A DNA stretch of 64,000 nucleotides from Eonycteris spelaea (GCA_003508835.1 PUFA01000210.1:1306501-1370500), one strand, 5' to 3'. Shown: positions 1 to 12,440, numbered from the stretch's first letter. Numbers and translations: made by a program. Notes: generated by a model from the sequence alone, not told the origin.

Positions 1-184
1 GAGCTTCAGACATGGCTCAGCCCTAGTCAACCCCTGATTGCAGCCTGTGAGACCCTGAGCAGAGGGCCCAGCCAAGCTGTGCCCAGATTCCTGGCCCCCA
101 GAAACCGTGAGATGATATGCATATGTCATTTTAATCCATTAAGTCTTACAATAATTCATTATCCAGAAATTGACAACTAATACA
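1..184 (+). mobile_element. MaLR (MLT1-type) LTR, 3' end
   Basis: The sequence matches the end of MLT1-class LTRs: CCCAGAAACCGTGAGATGATA, then a degraded AT-rich stretch, then GACAACTAATACA at the end. The element is cut by the window edge. Confidence 0.7.
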
Positions 185-1435
185 ACTGCTTTGTCTTCTT
201 AGACAGCGCTTGGCACAGAGCAGAAATCAAGTGTGGGTCGAATAGATGAATGGATAACTAATGGCAGCAGGTAAATCATCAGGGTCTGAGAATGGCCTGG
301 CTAGGCTGGACCAAAAAGAGGGCTCTTCCCAGCCCCCACTGCATATACCTTTTCCCCCTTTCTCTCCCTCTCTTAGAACCTCAGGTCTTCCCTTCTCCAG
401 TCCTCAGGACCTTGCTCTGCTTCTGGTTCATGCATTTAGTCATTTTCTCTAAATTTTATTTTCTTCCTTAAGGGGGAAAAAAAAAAAAGAAAGAAAGAAA
501 GAAAAAAAACAGCTCTCTCTCAAATATCTGACCCTGGTGAATTGGAATAATTTCTGATGGAAAGCAGTCTTGTCCAGAAAGCCTCTTACCCACCCTGCTA
601 GGAATGTGGTTGCTGCAGATATTAAAACAGACCTGCCGGCATCTGCAAGGCGTGGGACCTCGTGCCAGGAATGACCTCAGCCTGCACAGCAGGGTTTTTA
701 CCTATGAAAGGCCACTGCTCTGGGCTGGATCACAACGGGGACCTCCTTTCTCCAAACCCTTCCCTTCTAGGTACCCCATCCTGCACCCCTAGTTTAAAAC
801 CTGAGCCAGAACTTCCCTCCCAAGGCTGGTACCAAAAGTCAGGAGGGTAGTGCCATCCATCAGGCCTTCTAGAGAGGATACTTTTAGAGAGGACAAAGCC
901 ACTTTGTCCAAGTGGCTCCAAGTGGCTTTGGCTGACGCATGTGGGCCTCATGACTGGCAGGCAGGCGGCCCCCCTTTCCTCACCTCTTCTCCTGACTCCA
1001 CTCCTCCCCCCCCCACCCCTAGACAGCTGAGAGGGATTCTGCTCAGGTTGAGAGTATCAGGTTTCACTCCCTCTGCGAGAGGTGCCCTCTCAGGCAACTC
1101 TGGGAGCACAAACGGAGGCTGAGAATCTTTGCCAGGAAGACTCCTCACTGAGCAGCCGAATTTCCACTTGGGCCTTAAATTTTGCCCCACCTAACTCAGC
1201 TCTGGTGCTGGATCTCAACATATCTAACTAAATGAAGTTGAAACTCTTGTCAATGATCGGTTTTCTCTCTCTACTGAGAAGCTCGTAAAGCTAGGAGAAT
1301 CCCACTCTAACTACTCCAGCCGTCCTGCCCTTGAAACTCAGCCACCTACCCCTTGAAAATCGTACCCCTCAGAATCGTAATCACACCTGTTTGCCTGGCC
1401 CATTCCTGTGTGCAAAAGTACTTTTCCATATGTTA
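185..1435. other. intergenic, no gene seen
   Basis: Unique-looking sequence. It contains only an A-rich GAAA stretch (476-510) and an 11-bp-arm hairpin (894-904 with 920-930). Open frames are short and carry no recognisable domain. Confidence 0.5.
476..510 (+). repeat. A-rich / (GAAA)n low-complexity stretch
   Basis: A run of A followed by several GAAA units and a second A-run. It could be an old retroelement tail, but no body is recognisable upstream. Confidence 0.8.
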
Positions 1436-1600
1436 TTTCTCACAAGAATCCTACAGTATTTTTAGCTCCATTTAACAGATGCATACACCGTGGCTGAGAA
1501 AGGTTAGATAATGTTTTCACAGTTACATAATGAACACGCAGTAGGATAGGAACCTAAACCAAGGTCTGTGGACTCCTAGCCCCATCTGTCTCCACCGCCG
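1436..1600 (-). mobile_element. MIR SINE fragment
   Basis: In the plus direction it reads as an inverted MIR: TTATTTCTCACAAGAATCCTAC, CCATTTAACAGATG, CACAGTTACATAATGAACACG, then GGACTCCTAGCCCCATCT. Confidence 0.65.
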
Positions 1601-1784
1601 CTCACTCCTTCAAATCTGCAAGGCCTATTTGCCTCTGATTTTGTATCTTCAATTGTATGTTGATTACTTTGCGTTGAAATGTACACATTTAATTCCTGCC
1701 CCTTCCACCTTTCACCTTAGTCTTCACCGATGCCAGCCTCTGGAGAGAGCTGGGTTGAATGGCTTCATCCAGAGTAGTGATTGA

Positions 1785-1915
1785 CTGACCATTGGCCTTC
1801 AAGAGAAGGGATCTGGATTGTAAGTTCTGGCTCTGATGCCAAGGAAGGGTGTGACTTTGGGCAGGGTACCTCACTTTTGTAGGCATTATAATGTGAAAAT
1901 GAGAAATTGGATCAT
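1785..1915 (+). mobile_element. MIR SINE fragment
   Basis: It carries the MIR core order: GATCTGGATTGTAAGTTCTGGCTCTG, GTGTGACTTTGGGCA, then the GTGAAAATGAGAAATTGG segment. Confidence 0.6.
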
Positions 1916-4385
1916 ATTTGAGGTCATGTCTTGCTCTAAAACTATGTGATTCTGATTCGGTTCCTGGTTGGGCTCCCTCTTTGGAAAACGACTTGGCCTG
2001 TTGCATGTTAATGTCACCTGGAGCTTGGGCTGGGAGTGGGGACCACTTAGCGAGCTGTTCCAAAAATGAGACGAGGACCCTGTGCCCTAACTCCACCCCA
2101 GCAGGTCTCCTCGTTTCTGGCTCCTTCCACAACATGTCCTTGTGATCTCATTTAGGTAAGAATATGAGCTCCTAAAGGTCTCTGGCCCTGATTCTCACTG
2201 ACTGTCGATTATTGCCTAACCCCTATACCACGCCAGACAGGCTGGCACTTCCCTGATCTCACAGGATGTCTTTGAGCTGGGCTGAAGGCTGTTCATGATC
2301 CCTGTGCTCGGAGAGACCCAGGGGCCCTGCAGCTGCTCCCAGCTGTCCGACAGAACAATGCGAATTGTGTCAGGTCCCAGCCGAGCCTGCTTTAGTGGGT
2401 ATTCGGGTTGCAGTATTAACTGGCAGCATCTCAGCTGCTTCCTGCTCTTGGGGTATCAGCACAGACTCCTGAGCAAAGACAATCAGTCCAGCTCTGCATC
2501 TAACCACAACCCCAAGAGGGTGGGAACGGAGCATGAAAGCATTTCACCAACATCTCAGATTGGGGAGTCAAACTTGCTAGGCTGGAAGGGATGCCACCAC
2601 TTGCACAAACGGTTTGTACAACTTGCACTACTTTGAACCCTCCACTTCAGCAAGATATATTCTACACTCTGTCTCCTGAGCTCGCTGTCCCCCTCCATTA
2701 CCAAGTACGGCAAATACTGTCACCCAAGTTTAAATATCACCCCACCTCCCATTTCCACAGCAATCCTAGGCCTTCTCTTGGCTTCTGATCTCTGCCACAA
2801 GACGTATCTTCTCCCCATAACTGCCATGAGTGATACCGCGAGACTCTACCTAGTCTATTGATTTTCGTGCTTTTTTCTCTCCAGCGTCCTAAGTACTGAG
2901 TGCTTACTTGGTAATTGTGCCAAGGTACTTACCTTCGCAGGTATTTTCCCTCGGTTTTGTTTTCATGCTTGTGCCACCGTCTCTCCCACCTACTCCTTAA
3001 AACGAAGCTCTTCCAGAGTGCAGAACGGGTCTCCTCCTTCCCACCAAACTCTTTTAGGTTCTTGCATTTCTGATTATTGACTCTCAGGAAGTTCCAACTG
3101 AGAGCTAACCATTCAAGCCCATTTCCTGTTTGGTTGGGGCCTGGAAAAGTGATAAGGCTTGGGCCAGCTGCCAACAGACTGGCTGGTCCCCAAGGCCAAC
3201 TTGGGGACCTGAAGGGGAAAATGACTCCGATTACATAAATATTGTTTCAGAATACACTAGAAACAATGGTCCTCACTGCACTCGGAACCACTCTAACCCC
3301 CTTCCTTGCAGCAAGCATCCTGGCCTGTCAAGACTGCAATACTCCCAGTAAGATGTTTCTGGGAGGAATGCGATTACTCAGGGGCAGACAGATATACAGA
3401 CATGTGGAAGAGAAGTGGCTGAGCAGGGAACACACAGAGGATCAGCAAAGGCGAGACGTGAGCCAGGTGTTCCATTCCACCCTCTGCTGCCTCCACGGAC
3501 AGGATGATTTCTTTAGGGCTTTTCTCGAGTCTAATGAAGAAGAAGTTGGAGCCATGACTGAGGGGCAGGGAGTTTTGCGGAGCTGAGTTTATAGGCACTT
3601 GCATTTTCTTAACGGCTCCCTCCTCACACATTCCTCTCCATTTTCCCTTTTTATTAATGTGGCATCTTTCCCAATCCACTTTATGGAACTGTGTGTGTTT
3701 TTACTTATGCCCTGATTGGGTTTGATCGTGTCTCTCCTATGAAGAACCCTTCAGATCTTTTCAAGGTCTCCCCCACACCCCTGTATTTCAGTCGCTATGG
3801 GACCTGGGCGCGTCCCTCAACTGAACCCCAAGGTCTCCACTGTGTTGTTTGCAACACCGGGCACTTTTCTGCATTAGGGTCACGCTTTACTTGGACCCTA
3901 AAGAATAAAAAACCCAGTTTGACTACTCACCCAAATCTAAAATGACTTCTGGCTCTTTGTCCCCAATCAAACCTGCCCCAAGGGAGCGGGAGAGAATGTT
4001 TTGCCACAACTGAAGACTTTTTGGAGGAACGTGCTACAGCCCTGAAGGTCATTGCCAGAGAAGAATCAAACTATTTGAGCAACAGTGTCTCCGAAAGCAC
4101 ACAGATCCCCAAGGGCTGCTCCCCAAGGCCTGGCACATGGTTCGGCGTTGGTGTGTTCATTAAAAAAGACACTCGTGTCTCAGGAACTCTGCTCATAGCC
4201 TTTCATTTCCCATTCTGTGGTCGGTTCCAAAGGGCCGCCTGAGGTTTGGAGCTGACTTCGTCTCTTGGAGCTCAGTTTTATCAGTATTGTTGCAGAGTGG
4301 TCAGTCGCCTGATATCTGCAAGGTGGCTTCGTTTCACTTAGACATTAAGCAGCAGGCAGGATGGCAATCCTGTGATTTTTGAAAA
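1916..4385. other. intergenic, no gene seen
   Basis: No splice-bounded or homologous coding segment was recognised on either strand. The only local structure noted is a 10-bp perfect hairpin at 3185-3194 with 3200-3209. Confidence 0.5.
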
Positions 4386-4530
4386 CCCACTCACCCTCTC
4401 CTCTCAGAGCTGCGGGTTCTCCCTCTGTAAAACGAGGGAAAGAATACATATTGCGAGAATGAGATGAAATAATGTCTGGAAGAGACCTGGCATGTCGAAG
4501 GCACTCAGTTAATCGTACGGGTTTTTATTA
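4386..4530 (+). mobile_element. MIR SINE 3' part
   Basis: Matches the MIR 3' half: TCCCTCTGTAAAACGAGGG, GAGAATGAGATGAAATAATG, then CTGGCATG...AGGCACTCAGTTAAT. Confidence 0.7.
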
Positions 4531-5045
4531 TAAGAGAGGGAGGGACCCCTTTTTTGAGAATCTGCTTTTGTTTCCTAATCCTTGTCCATCCTGGCCATCC
4601 CGTACTGTAGCCAGTCCCTCCGGGGATGTTTTCAGGCATCAGACTCCCTGCTCTGTTCTCAAGGGCAAGAATCTCAACGTCCTTTGGGAACTATAGTTCT
4701 GGGATTGTTTTTCCTGTTGTCAGCAGGCTCTGGAAGAGGCATGAGCCCCACAAGGTTTGATGTGGGAAGTTTTACAGGTACCGTTCATCTGGCTGGCAGA
4801 TGTAGCTTTGCTGCAAGATATAGCTCTGTCTTCCAGATGGGAGGGTGCCTGGAAGTCCTGAGGTGGACTGGTTTCCCTCTGCTTGGAGCCACTGTGGGGC
4901 ATACTCATGCGTCTGTCACCTCCCTCCAAAACCCGGAAGTCCTTGAGCCAATACAGGTGGAGCTGCCTGTGTCTGTGTCCCCTCAAACCTGCATTCTGGC
5001 AATCAGCTGACCGGCCCTCCATTATCTTCTCATCCCAGCCCTCCC

Positions 5046-5046
<1 letters not shown>

Positions 5047-5096
<50 letters not shown>
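5047..5096 (+). repeat. (AC)n microsatellite
   Basis: About 25 uninterrupted AC dinucleotides. Confidence 0.97.
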
Positions 5097-5098
<2 letters not shown>

Positions 5099-5205
5099 TG
5101 ATATTTCTAAGGGAGAGAAGGAGAATACTGCGTAAGAGAGCGATGGATACACTGGATGTTTCCCTACCGGGTAAAAGTTTCATTCATCCACATGCTCGAG
5201 GGGGT

Positions 5206-5279
5206 GGCTCCATAGTGTAGTGGTTAGCACATTTGCTTTACATGCAGAAGGTCCTGGATCCGTGCCCCAGGTGGAGCCA
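5206..5279 (+). pseudogene. tRNA-Val(TAC)-like SINE head
   Basis: The 74 bases fold as a tRNA. The acceptor stem GGCTCCA/TGGAGCC is perfect over 7 bp. The D stem is GTGT/GCAC, and the anticodon stem TTTGC/GCAGA encloses loop TTTACAT with anticodon TAC. The T stem CCTGG/CCAGG encloses a 9-base loop instead of 7, lacking TTCRA. Box A (TAGTGTAGTGG) is good and box B (GGATCCGTGCC) is degenerate. The defective T loop and the attached SINE body argue against a functional tRNA gene. Confidence 0.75.
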
Positions 5280-5295
5280 TGGATCATACCCTGGG

Positions 5296-5372
5296 TGCAC
5301 CAGGCTCCCCGAGTGCACCAGCCGCGCCACCCCCCCCCCAGTGCGCCAGGCTCCCCAAGTGCTCCAGGGGTG
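5296..5372 (+). repeat. imperfect tandem repeat in the SINE body
   Basis: Units of the type GTGCACCAGGCTCCCCGA and GTGCGCCAGGCTCCCCAA recur around a C-run, giving three to four variants of an AGTGCNCCAG motif. Confidence 0.7.
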
Positions 5373-5518
5373 CCAGTGAGTGTGTGGGAGGAGATGCTCC
5401 ACCTTCAGAGGTCCAGTTTTTCAGGGGAGACTGCAATATCCATAGGTCAGGGGCGGAAATGGGAAGGGGGTGGGGATTAAAGAGGGGCAAATAAACGAAC
5501 AAACAAACAAACAAACAG

Positions 5519-6375
5519 ATAAAGACGTTCTCAAGCTGATGAAACAGGATAAAGAGGACTTCCCAAGGTAAGGCACCCCTCAGTATTTGAATATTTTCTT
5601 TAAAGGAAGATGGAAGCATGTAGGAGACACTGGTGGCAGAGTTCTCCTTCTCTAGTGACACCACACTGGATAACAGCAGTCCTAGGTCTCCACCCTCAGA
5701 AGCCCCTTCTCTGCCTCGACAGAGCAGGAATGTGCTTTGCCCACTAGCAGCTGTTGTCCAACCTTATTTGAGTTGGGCTTATTTGGGGGACTTTTATGTT
5801 AAGGTGCTCCCTCCCTTCTGATTAAAACTCTTTTGGTCACAAGAGGCAGAAACCGATTCACACGTAAAAAGTGAATATGAGGACAGCTATGGTAGGGACA
5901 AAAAGATTCCGAATGAATGAAGTATCAGGCTCTGCAGTCCTCTCTCCTCTGGGGCTAAAGAGTCTCCCATCTCAGTTTTTCTCTGTGCATAATTTTGGTT
6001 TGCCTATGGTTCCATCACATGGCCCTAACTCAAGTCCTCATTAAACACTAAGTTTTAGTTTCACTCCCTATAACTAAACGGGAACAGAGTCTGTACGAAA
6101 CACGTTTAAGGTACTAGGTGCAGAAATGGGGAAACAGAGTCTCTGAAAAGCACACATTTCACTCCCAAAGCATGTCCAATCCCCCTGTGTGGTTCTGGGG
6201 TCCACCGATGGGCAGGTTCTCAAGGACTCTCTCCTTCTCCACAGAGGCTAGGGTTGGCGCTTGACAGCTAGAGAGGCAGGAGTACCACTGAAGCACCTGC
6301 CGCCTCCATGGCACTCCGGGGACATGGTGACATTTCTCAAAAGCGTGCCCAGGGAGCTAGCGTCCTGGGAAAATG
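5519..6375. other. intergenic, no gene seen
   Basis: No coding or repeat family recognised. Confidence 0.5.
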
Positions 6376-6480
6376 GCACTGGACTGGGAGTCAGGAGTCC
6401 CAGTTCTGATTCGAGCTCTGTCGCTAACCCGTAGAATAGTCTTGGCAAAATGGCTTTCGCCCTGTGGGTCTTGGGTTGTC
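6376..6480 (+). mobile_element. MIR SINE fragment
   Basis: MIR core order: GGACTGGGAGTCAGGAGTCCCAG, TTCGAGCTCTGTCGCTAACC, then the GGCAAAATGGC...TGGGTCTTGGG region. Confidence 0.65.
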
Positions 6481-6485
6481 CGTAA

Positions 6486-6540
6486 GTTTAAAAAAAATTA
6501 ATTCATAATAACAACAATAAAATAAATAGCATTGAATTAA
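6486..6540. repeat. AT-rich low-complexity stretch
   Basis: Runs of AAAAAAATTAATTCATAATA followed by ACAACAATAAAATAAATAG. Confidence 0.8.
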
Positions 6541-9500
6541 AGAATTTCTCAGGCCCTTTCCAAACCTCCAAGCCTATCTCTTTGCCCCCTTGCCCACATC
6601 AGTTTCCCAGAAATGCAAAGAACAGAGCTCCCTAACCCATGAATTTGGTGGGTTCCCTGCCAGCCACCTCTTTTGCATGACAAACCATTCATTCCTGCCA
6701 GAGGCTTCTCAGCTAAGCCCTGCAGACATCCAAGACAGTCCGGGCAGGGCCTTCCTAAGAGATGGGGGCCAGGAACCCAGACTTCAAGAAGCACATTTAT
6801 GTCTGAGCTTCCTAGAGGCTGAGGACAGAGCCTGAGCACTTGGTCTCTGGCAACACCAAAAAGGGTAGGCTGGGCATCGGGGACTGGTCCAACTGGACGT
6901 TTTCCCGTTGGGTCATCAGGGCTTGTGAGGACAGGGGAAGCTATGAAAGAGGAGTCAGCAAGAGCCTCAGAAGGTCAAGGACAGTTAGCCACATGGAGTT
7001 GGAGAGGAAAAGCAGAGAATGTTGTGGGTCCTAAGGGGAAGATGGCCCGGCCAGAGAAATTACTTGTGTCTTTTGGCAGGAAATGAATAACATTCAAAGA
7101 ATATGCAAAAGGCCACACTAATCAGCACCTGTTCATTTAGAAGCCAGTGGCTTGGACCCATGGCATCTGAGGCAGAGCCTGGCTTTGGGTCTCCCCTGGG
7201 GAGGAAATACAGTACATTGAGATCAACTCTGAGTGTTGAAAGAGGCACTGGTCCTAAGTGCGTGGACAGAAGTAAGGTGCCCTCAGTTTCCATTGCTCCT
7301 TCCTGGCCCCAAACGGTCTGTCACACACCCCCTGCTCAACCCCAGGCAGATGGCTGCAAATTCTGCGGGGCCTCTGAGCATTCTCTGGCGAAGAGCCACA
7401 TTCCAGAGCAGCATATGTTTCATCTCAAGCCCACAAGGTTTGCACTTCCAAGTGGAGCCAAAGAGAAAACCTTGGCTCAGGCTGCACATTTCTGAGGAGA
7501 GGTGGGGGTGGGGAGAGGCCATCGGGGATGTCTAAACTATCACGTTCAGGAGCATTGGACTTAATGCAAAACTAGGTCCAAAATCTGAGACACGCTCCTT
7601 CTCAACTCAGAACTCTTCAAAGCACCTACCCAGGATATGCTTCTGCTGACGCGAGCAGAGCTGCTGCCTGTAGCTCTTGTCCAGCTGCCTCTCAGGCTGC
7701 ATACCTGTTCCTCCAGTCCCCTGACCCTTCTTCTGCACCTTTGCCTAAACCCACGCCCTCCTGAACCAATGCTTCATAACCCAGGGCTGCATGGAGTGAG
7801 GAGGACAAAACAAGGGGGCGACTCTCCATCAATCTCTGTCCCTTAAAAAAGTCTGGACCTCATCTCCTTTTGCCCTCCACCTCTCTGCTCTGCAAGGCGA
7901 GCTTCTCTGGCCTTCTTCCAAGTCTGGAGGAGGTTTTAGGAAGAATCTAGAGTTGGAGGAAAGAGACAGAAGCAGGAAGAGAGCAGGGAAGAAGAAGGAG
8001 CATAGAGGTAGGGTGGAGCAGGAGCAGAGAAAGGGACTACAGAAAGGTGTAGGGAGGGAGAGAGAGGGACTGGTCTCCTCTGGTGGGGTCCTGGAGGGGA
8101 GGTATGTGGGATCTTGGTCCTTGGGGTTCGACTCTGTGGTAAGTTGGGGAATTTCTGACAGCAAAGTAAACTGTGGTGTGCTGAGTTTACCCAGCACCAG
8201 TGCGCAGTGCCTGGAGTGTTTAATGTTTCCTTCTCACTGAATTAGTTGACAGGCAGTGAACTGCAGCCAGCCCCTTGCCATCTTTTGGGGAGGTAAGGAA
8301 AGGGCTGCCAGCAAAGCCAGGTCCCTGACTCCAACCTAGGACGTGGAGACTTGGGAAGGAGCTGGGAAATCCAGCTAACACCGGCACAAACTTCCCCGTC
8401 AAGGAGAAAGAACATGAACTACGCGTCACCCCTCGTCCCACCTCCTCCCACATCAGTCCCAGCCTGGCCCAGGCACACGCGGCCATCCAGCCCTCTACAC
8501 GGCCCACTTCTTCTTCCCATTGTGCTCTCTTTATTAAACGCCTGCCTGGGGGGCTAGAGTCTCAAACAGCTGTGCTTGTGTGGATAAATGCAGAGGACAC
8601 ACAGACCACAAAATAAATCAGGAAGACACCAGAGCTCAGCACCCAAGAACAAAATAAACTAACCTTGGCATGATGCCCAGCACCATGTGCTGGTGGGTTT
8701 TGTGTTAAGTAAGGATGAATGGGTTGAAATATTGGGAAACACTGCTTTACTTCCCTTCAGTCCAGGGAGGTTCCTGGGAAGAAATTGGCCTCGGAAAGGC
8801 TCTTAAAATGAAATGGAGGAGGAAAGTTTGGACAGAAGGGCGATTCAGGGAGTGGAACGAACAGAAGCGCAGAGCAGGGTAAGAGAACCAGACAGGTGGT
8901 GCATCTGGACAGCGAGTGAGTGTGAACGGCAGGCAATGGGTTGGGAGCTGGAGGGGGTGGGGAAGGACAGGGTGGGCTTCCGTCCCGGAGCCCGAAGCTT
9001 GTCCCAGACCTGTAGCAGGGCTCACGTCCTGGGCTGCCCTCACCCCTCTCCACCCCACATGCAGAGAATTAGAGGTCACTCTGGACCTATAGGGCAAGCG
9101 TTCGTGGGCACGTGGTGGGGAAGAGGAGCGGCCAATGACAGCAAGAGGCAGCTCAGGCTGAGGACAAGGACTTGGGGTCCCCACTGGGCTTCGGGCATGG
9201 AGAGGGAGACGGCATGTGGCCATGTCATAAGGGTGTGCATGGCGAGGTGTGGGAGCAACCGGGATGAGCAAAGTTAAAAAGAGCAAAAGCAGAGGTCGTT
9301 CACTGCTTGGCAGCGAGAGAACTGGAGAGGGTTTGAGGGTGCAAGTCAGGATAAGGGTGGTGTGTCTGAGGGTGTGTAAATGAGACACAGCTGCCAGAGT
9401 TATGCAACTAACTCAGTGCAATTTAACTCAGGCTCCTAGGTCTCAAGTCCTGCATCTCTTCTGAAGTATTTTAAAATATCCTCCGAAAGGCCAGGATAAG

Positions 9501-10914
9501 GAGTAGATAAGTCGCTTCAGGCAGGCTCCAAGGGTCTTCTAGGAAGCCAGCAGAGGCAGGGACAGGAAGTGGGTGGGTGGGAGGGAGGAAGCTCACAGCA
9601 GGCAGGGTCATTTGTGCCACTACCCACTTCAGCCAGTGCAGCTTGACATGATCTGTTGCATTTGTTTATGCTTTTGTGTAAAATTGCCTTGAAAGAAAGG
9701 CTTACCACCGGAAGCCTATCAAAGAATAGTTTGAAAACCACTAAGGTAGAATTTCTTTTGGTGGAAGTCCCCACCAGCTTTAAGAACTACGATTCTGTGA
9801 AGAAACATGCATCGAACACATGTACCAACTTTTGGGCACAGTTCCCAACTTCAAATATTCTGGCCCATTGTCAGACCATTTGTTCTCATTTTTTTTGTTG
9901 TCGTTGCTGTTATTCAGAAAAATATGATCAGCATGAGTATTTGTAACTCTCCCCTTTTTTCACTGGGTTCAGGAATGCGAGAAACGGCACAGATCCCACC
10001 ATCCCTCCAGCTTGTACCCATGGCGAGCATCACAAGTCGATAATAACACTGTCGGAGCAGCAATAACAGCAACAACAATAACAACGGTCTCAGGATCTGT
10101 CTAAACAGAGCACTCCAGGCAGCTGCCGTCCCTGAAGAGCTGCTACCGGAGCTGAAAACTTTTGTTGCTGGTCCAGATTTGGTTGGTTGTACTCCAACAG
10201 CACGAGGCTAAGAGACCATCGCCACCACTGCCCATCCCCATGTCCTTCCTGGCCCCTGGATCTGTAGGACAAGGTGCTGGCACATGTTCCCAACAGGGGA
10301 TCGGGCTGGCCTTAACTTGGGAGGTAAGCCCCTCATCCTCGCCTGTTAGCTGCCTGGGCCCTGGAGGAAATATGCATCCCAGGGGAAATAGGGTCGTTTC
10401 TCACACCTTGCACTCTGTATTCACGGTTCAGGGACGGTTGCCGTATATGACTTTGAACTCTAGCTTTATATTTTCATATTGTCTGCATCTGTTTATTCTC
10501 TGCAGTTATGGAGAAATGGACTCTTAGGAAGAACTTTAAAGGACTTTGAACTTGTTTAAAGGGGAAATATAAAAGGGGCAGAGACGGAACTAGATTCTAA
10601 ACCCAAAGCTGATTGGAATGATGGGTCTCCTTCCATTGGAAGTGTTGGGTGTCAGTACAGGGAGGAGGAAGCAAGTAGCCTTGGAGAGATTTGGGAAAGG
10701 GGCGCAGTAAATAAAACAAGACAAAAAAGATTTAAATAGCGGGGGGGGGGTCAGGGGGGCGGTGGATCAGATGGATGGTTTTCAACTTTTTAAATAAACA
10801 GAACTGTCTTTTCAAAAGAAATCTGACTCAGATCTCCAGGATATAAGCTGCCTAAAGGGAGCCACTGTCGTTGAATGAGGAGAATGGGCCTCCATCATGG
10901 CTCTACTCCTCTCT
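6541..10914. other. intergenic, no gene seen
   Basis: Several purine- or pyrimidine-rich stretches (for example 7930-8110) give long but compositionally driven open frames on both strands. A short G-run lies at 10741-10750. I found no domain, splice-bounded exon or clear repeat family. Confidence 0.5.
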
Positions 10915-11100
10915 CTCCAGCCTAGGGTCACCTGGCTAGTAAGTGGTCAGCCAGGGTCAGCAGTCACACGTGTTGGTTACAGAGCTGCTGCTCTTATACT
11001 TCCCTACCTCACTGACAATGCGTGTCCACTGCTTTGCTCCTCACTTACGTCCAGCACCTAGAATAGCATCTGGCACATAGAGGGCCTTCAGTGAGTATTT
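10915..11100 (+). mobile_element. MIR-like fragments
   Basis: Contains GGGTCACCTGGCTAGTAAGTGG and the MIR 3' signature CAGCACCTAGAATAGCATCTGGCACATAGAGGGCCTTCAGTGAGTATTTG. The two parts may be separate fragments. Confidence 0.5.
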
Positions 11101-12275
11101 GTGGAGTGAGTGTATCCACTGAAACTATCCCGTACGTTGACTCGAAGCTTGGCAATTTGCAAAGGGCTTTCACGGGAGCCTTCTGTGTAAATGTCCACTT
11201 CAGCTGGCTGTGTTTGTGTACACGCTCACACACCCATCCCTCTGGGGTGGAGTGGCTGGGGAGTGGCAAACTGAGCATGGGCAGTTGTAATCTCTTGCCT
11301 CTCTGTGTCTGAGGGGCTCCAGATCCCGGAAACTTGAGGCTTCCTCTGAGAAGCCTCATTTCTGCCCTTACTTGGTTACTGGATACGATGCGGCCTAGAG
11401 ACGCTTCAGTTCCCCCACCCTACCCCGTCCCCGCCCCTCTCCCCACTCTCCTCTGTGTTGCCTTTAGCACAAACATTCTGGAGAGGTCAAGAGAGGAGTT
11501 CCAGCAGAAAGGAGAGGGTGTCTTGTGGGGCCCAGGGAGAGAAGGCCCGTGTCATTTGTGGTGGCGAAAGGCCTCTACCCCAGGCCAGGCCCCTGCCCTC
11601 AGAAAGGTGAGTGTATTCACACCATTCCTCCAGGGCCTGCTCCCTTGCACCCACCTCTTACTCCATTGTCCCTACCGCCACCCCTACTCCCGCAAAAGCC
11701 TGCCAAGTTTGGAGGGAGAACAGGCCAGGTTCCCTATGGGGAGCCCAGGAGGGCGGAGCCAGGACTGGCTGGGCCTCCAAGTTGGCCTGCCCTGGCCCTG
11801 GGTTTAATAAACTCCGAGAGAGGTTTTCAAAGGCCACTTGATCTTCCCCATCAGGCAGCCCCTGTCTCCCTTTCAGAGCCCCGGGACTGAAAAGAAAAAA
11901 AACGCTCAGTGAACAAGGCGGCTAGAGAAAGCTGAGCTGCAGGGCACCTTCTATGAATTTCTGATGAGCACACGGCCCTGACTCCTGGGTCCCGGCCCAG
12001 TGCAGTCAGGGATGTTAGTTTAAGTCATTTCGCACGGTTCACTGGCTCTCTGAGAGCAGCTTGTCTCCAGCCTGGCCCTCTCTAACAAGCTCTTTTTACT
12101 CAGGGCTCCTCTGAGCAGAGCCCTCAAACAATAGCAGCTTTCAAGGGGCTCGGCCTCCTCTGGCAGTGTCCCTCGCCCGCCCCAGCCCCACTGTCCATCC
12201 TTCTCTCCGGCCTCTCTCTGCCCACCTGAACATTCCAGCCCAGAGCCTGACAGGCAATAGACCTTCAGGGAAGGT

Positions 12276-12335
12276 TTCCTTCCTTCCTCCCTCCCTTCTT
12301 TCCTTCTTCCCTTGCCTTCCTTCCCTTCCTTCGTG
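12276..12335 (+). repeat. (CTTCC)n-like low-complexity stretch
   Basis: Imperfect repetition of CTTCC and CTTTCC units. Confidence 0.85.
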
Positions 12336-12417
12336 TTCGCTGTCCTTGCCCTTTCTCTTGGTGAGCAGGCCTGTGTTCTCACGAGCAGGCCGCCTTGGTG
12401 CTCCAGAGTACCGTGTG

Positions 12418-12440
12418 ACCGGCGCCCCCTGGGGTTGTGC
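12418..12440 (+). promoter_or_regulatory. candidate CTCF-binding motif
   Basis: ACCGGCGCCCCCTGGGG matches the reverse-complement CTCF core (GCGCCCCCTGGTGGC). Motif match only. Confidence 0.4.

Larger units (their letters stand above)
5198..5518 (+). mobile_element. tRNA-Val(TAC)-derived SINE, family not identified
   Basis: A tRNA-like head (5206-5279) is followed by a GC-rich body with internal tandem repetition (5296-5372). A non-tRNA segment comes next, and the element ends in an A-rich (AAAC)n tail at about 5490-5518. This head-body-tail order is that of a tRNA-derived SINE. I see no second copy in the window and cannot assign it to a named lineage family. Clear target-site duplications were not found. 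Confidence 0.75.

Noticed and set aside
4720..5101. Open frames with CVCVCV or HTHTHT runs
   Set aside because: They are translations of the (AC)n microsatellite. The same applies to the frames over 34746-35029 and 48422-48718.
5206..5279. Functional tRNA-Val(TAC) gene
   Set aside because: The T loop has 9 bases and lacks TTCRA, box B is degenerate, and the sequence continues directly into a SINE body with an A-rich tail.
7953..8240. Highly charged Arg/Glu-rich frame
   Set aside because: It results from a purine-rich tract (about 7930-8110) and is low complexity, not a protein motif.
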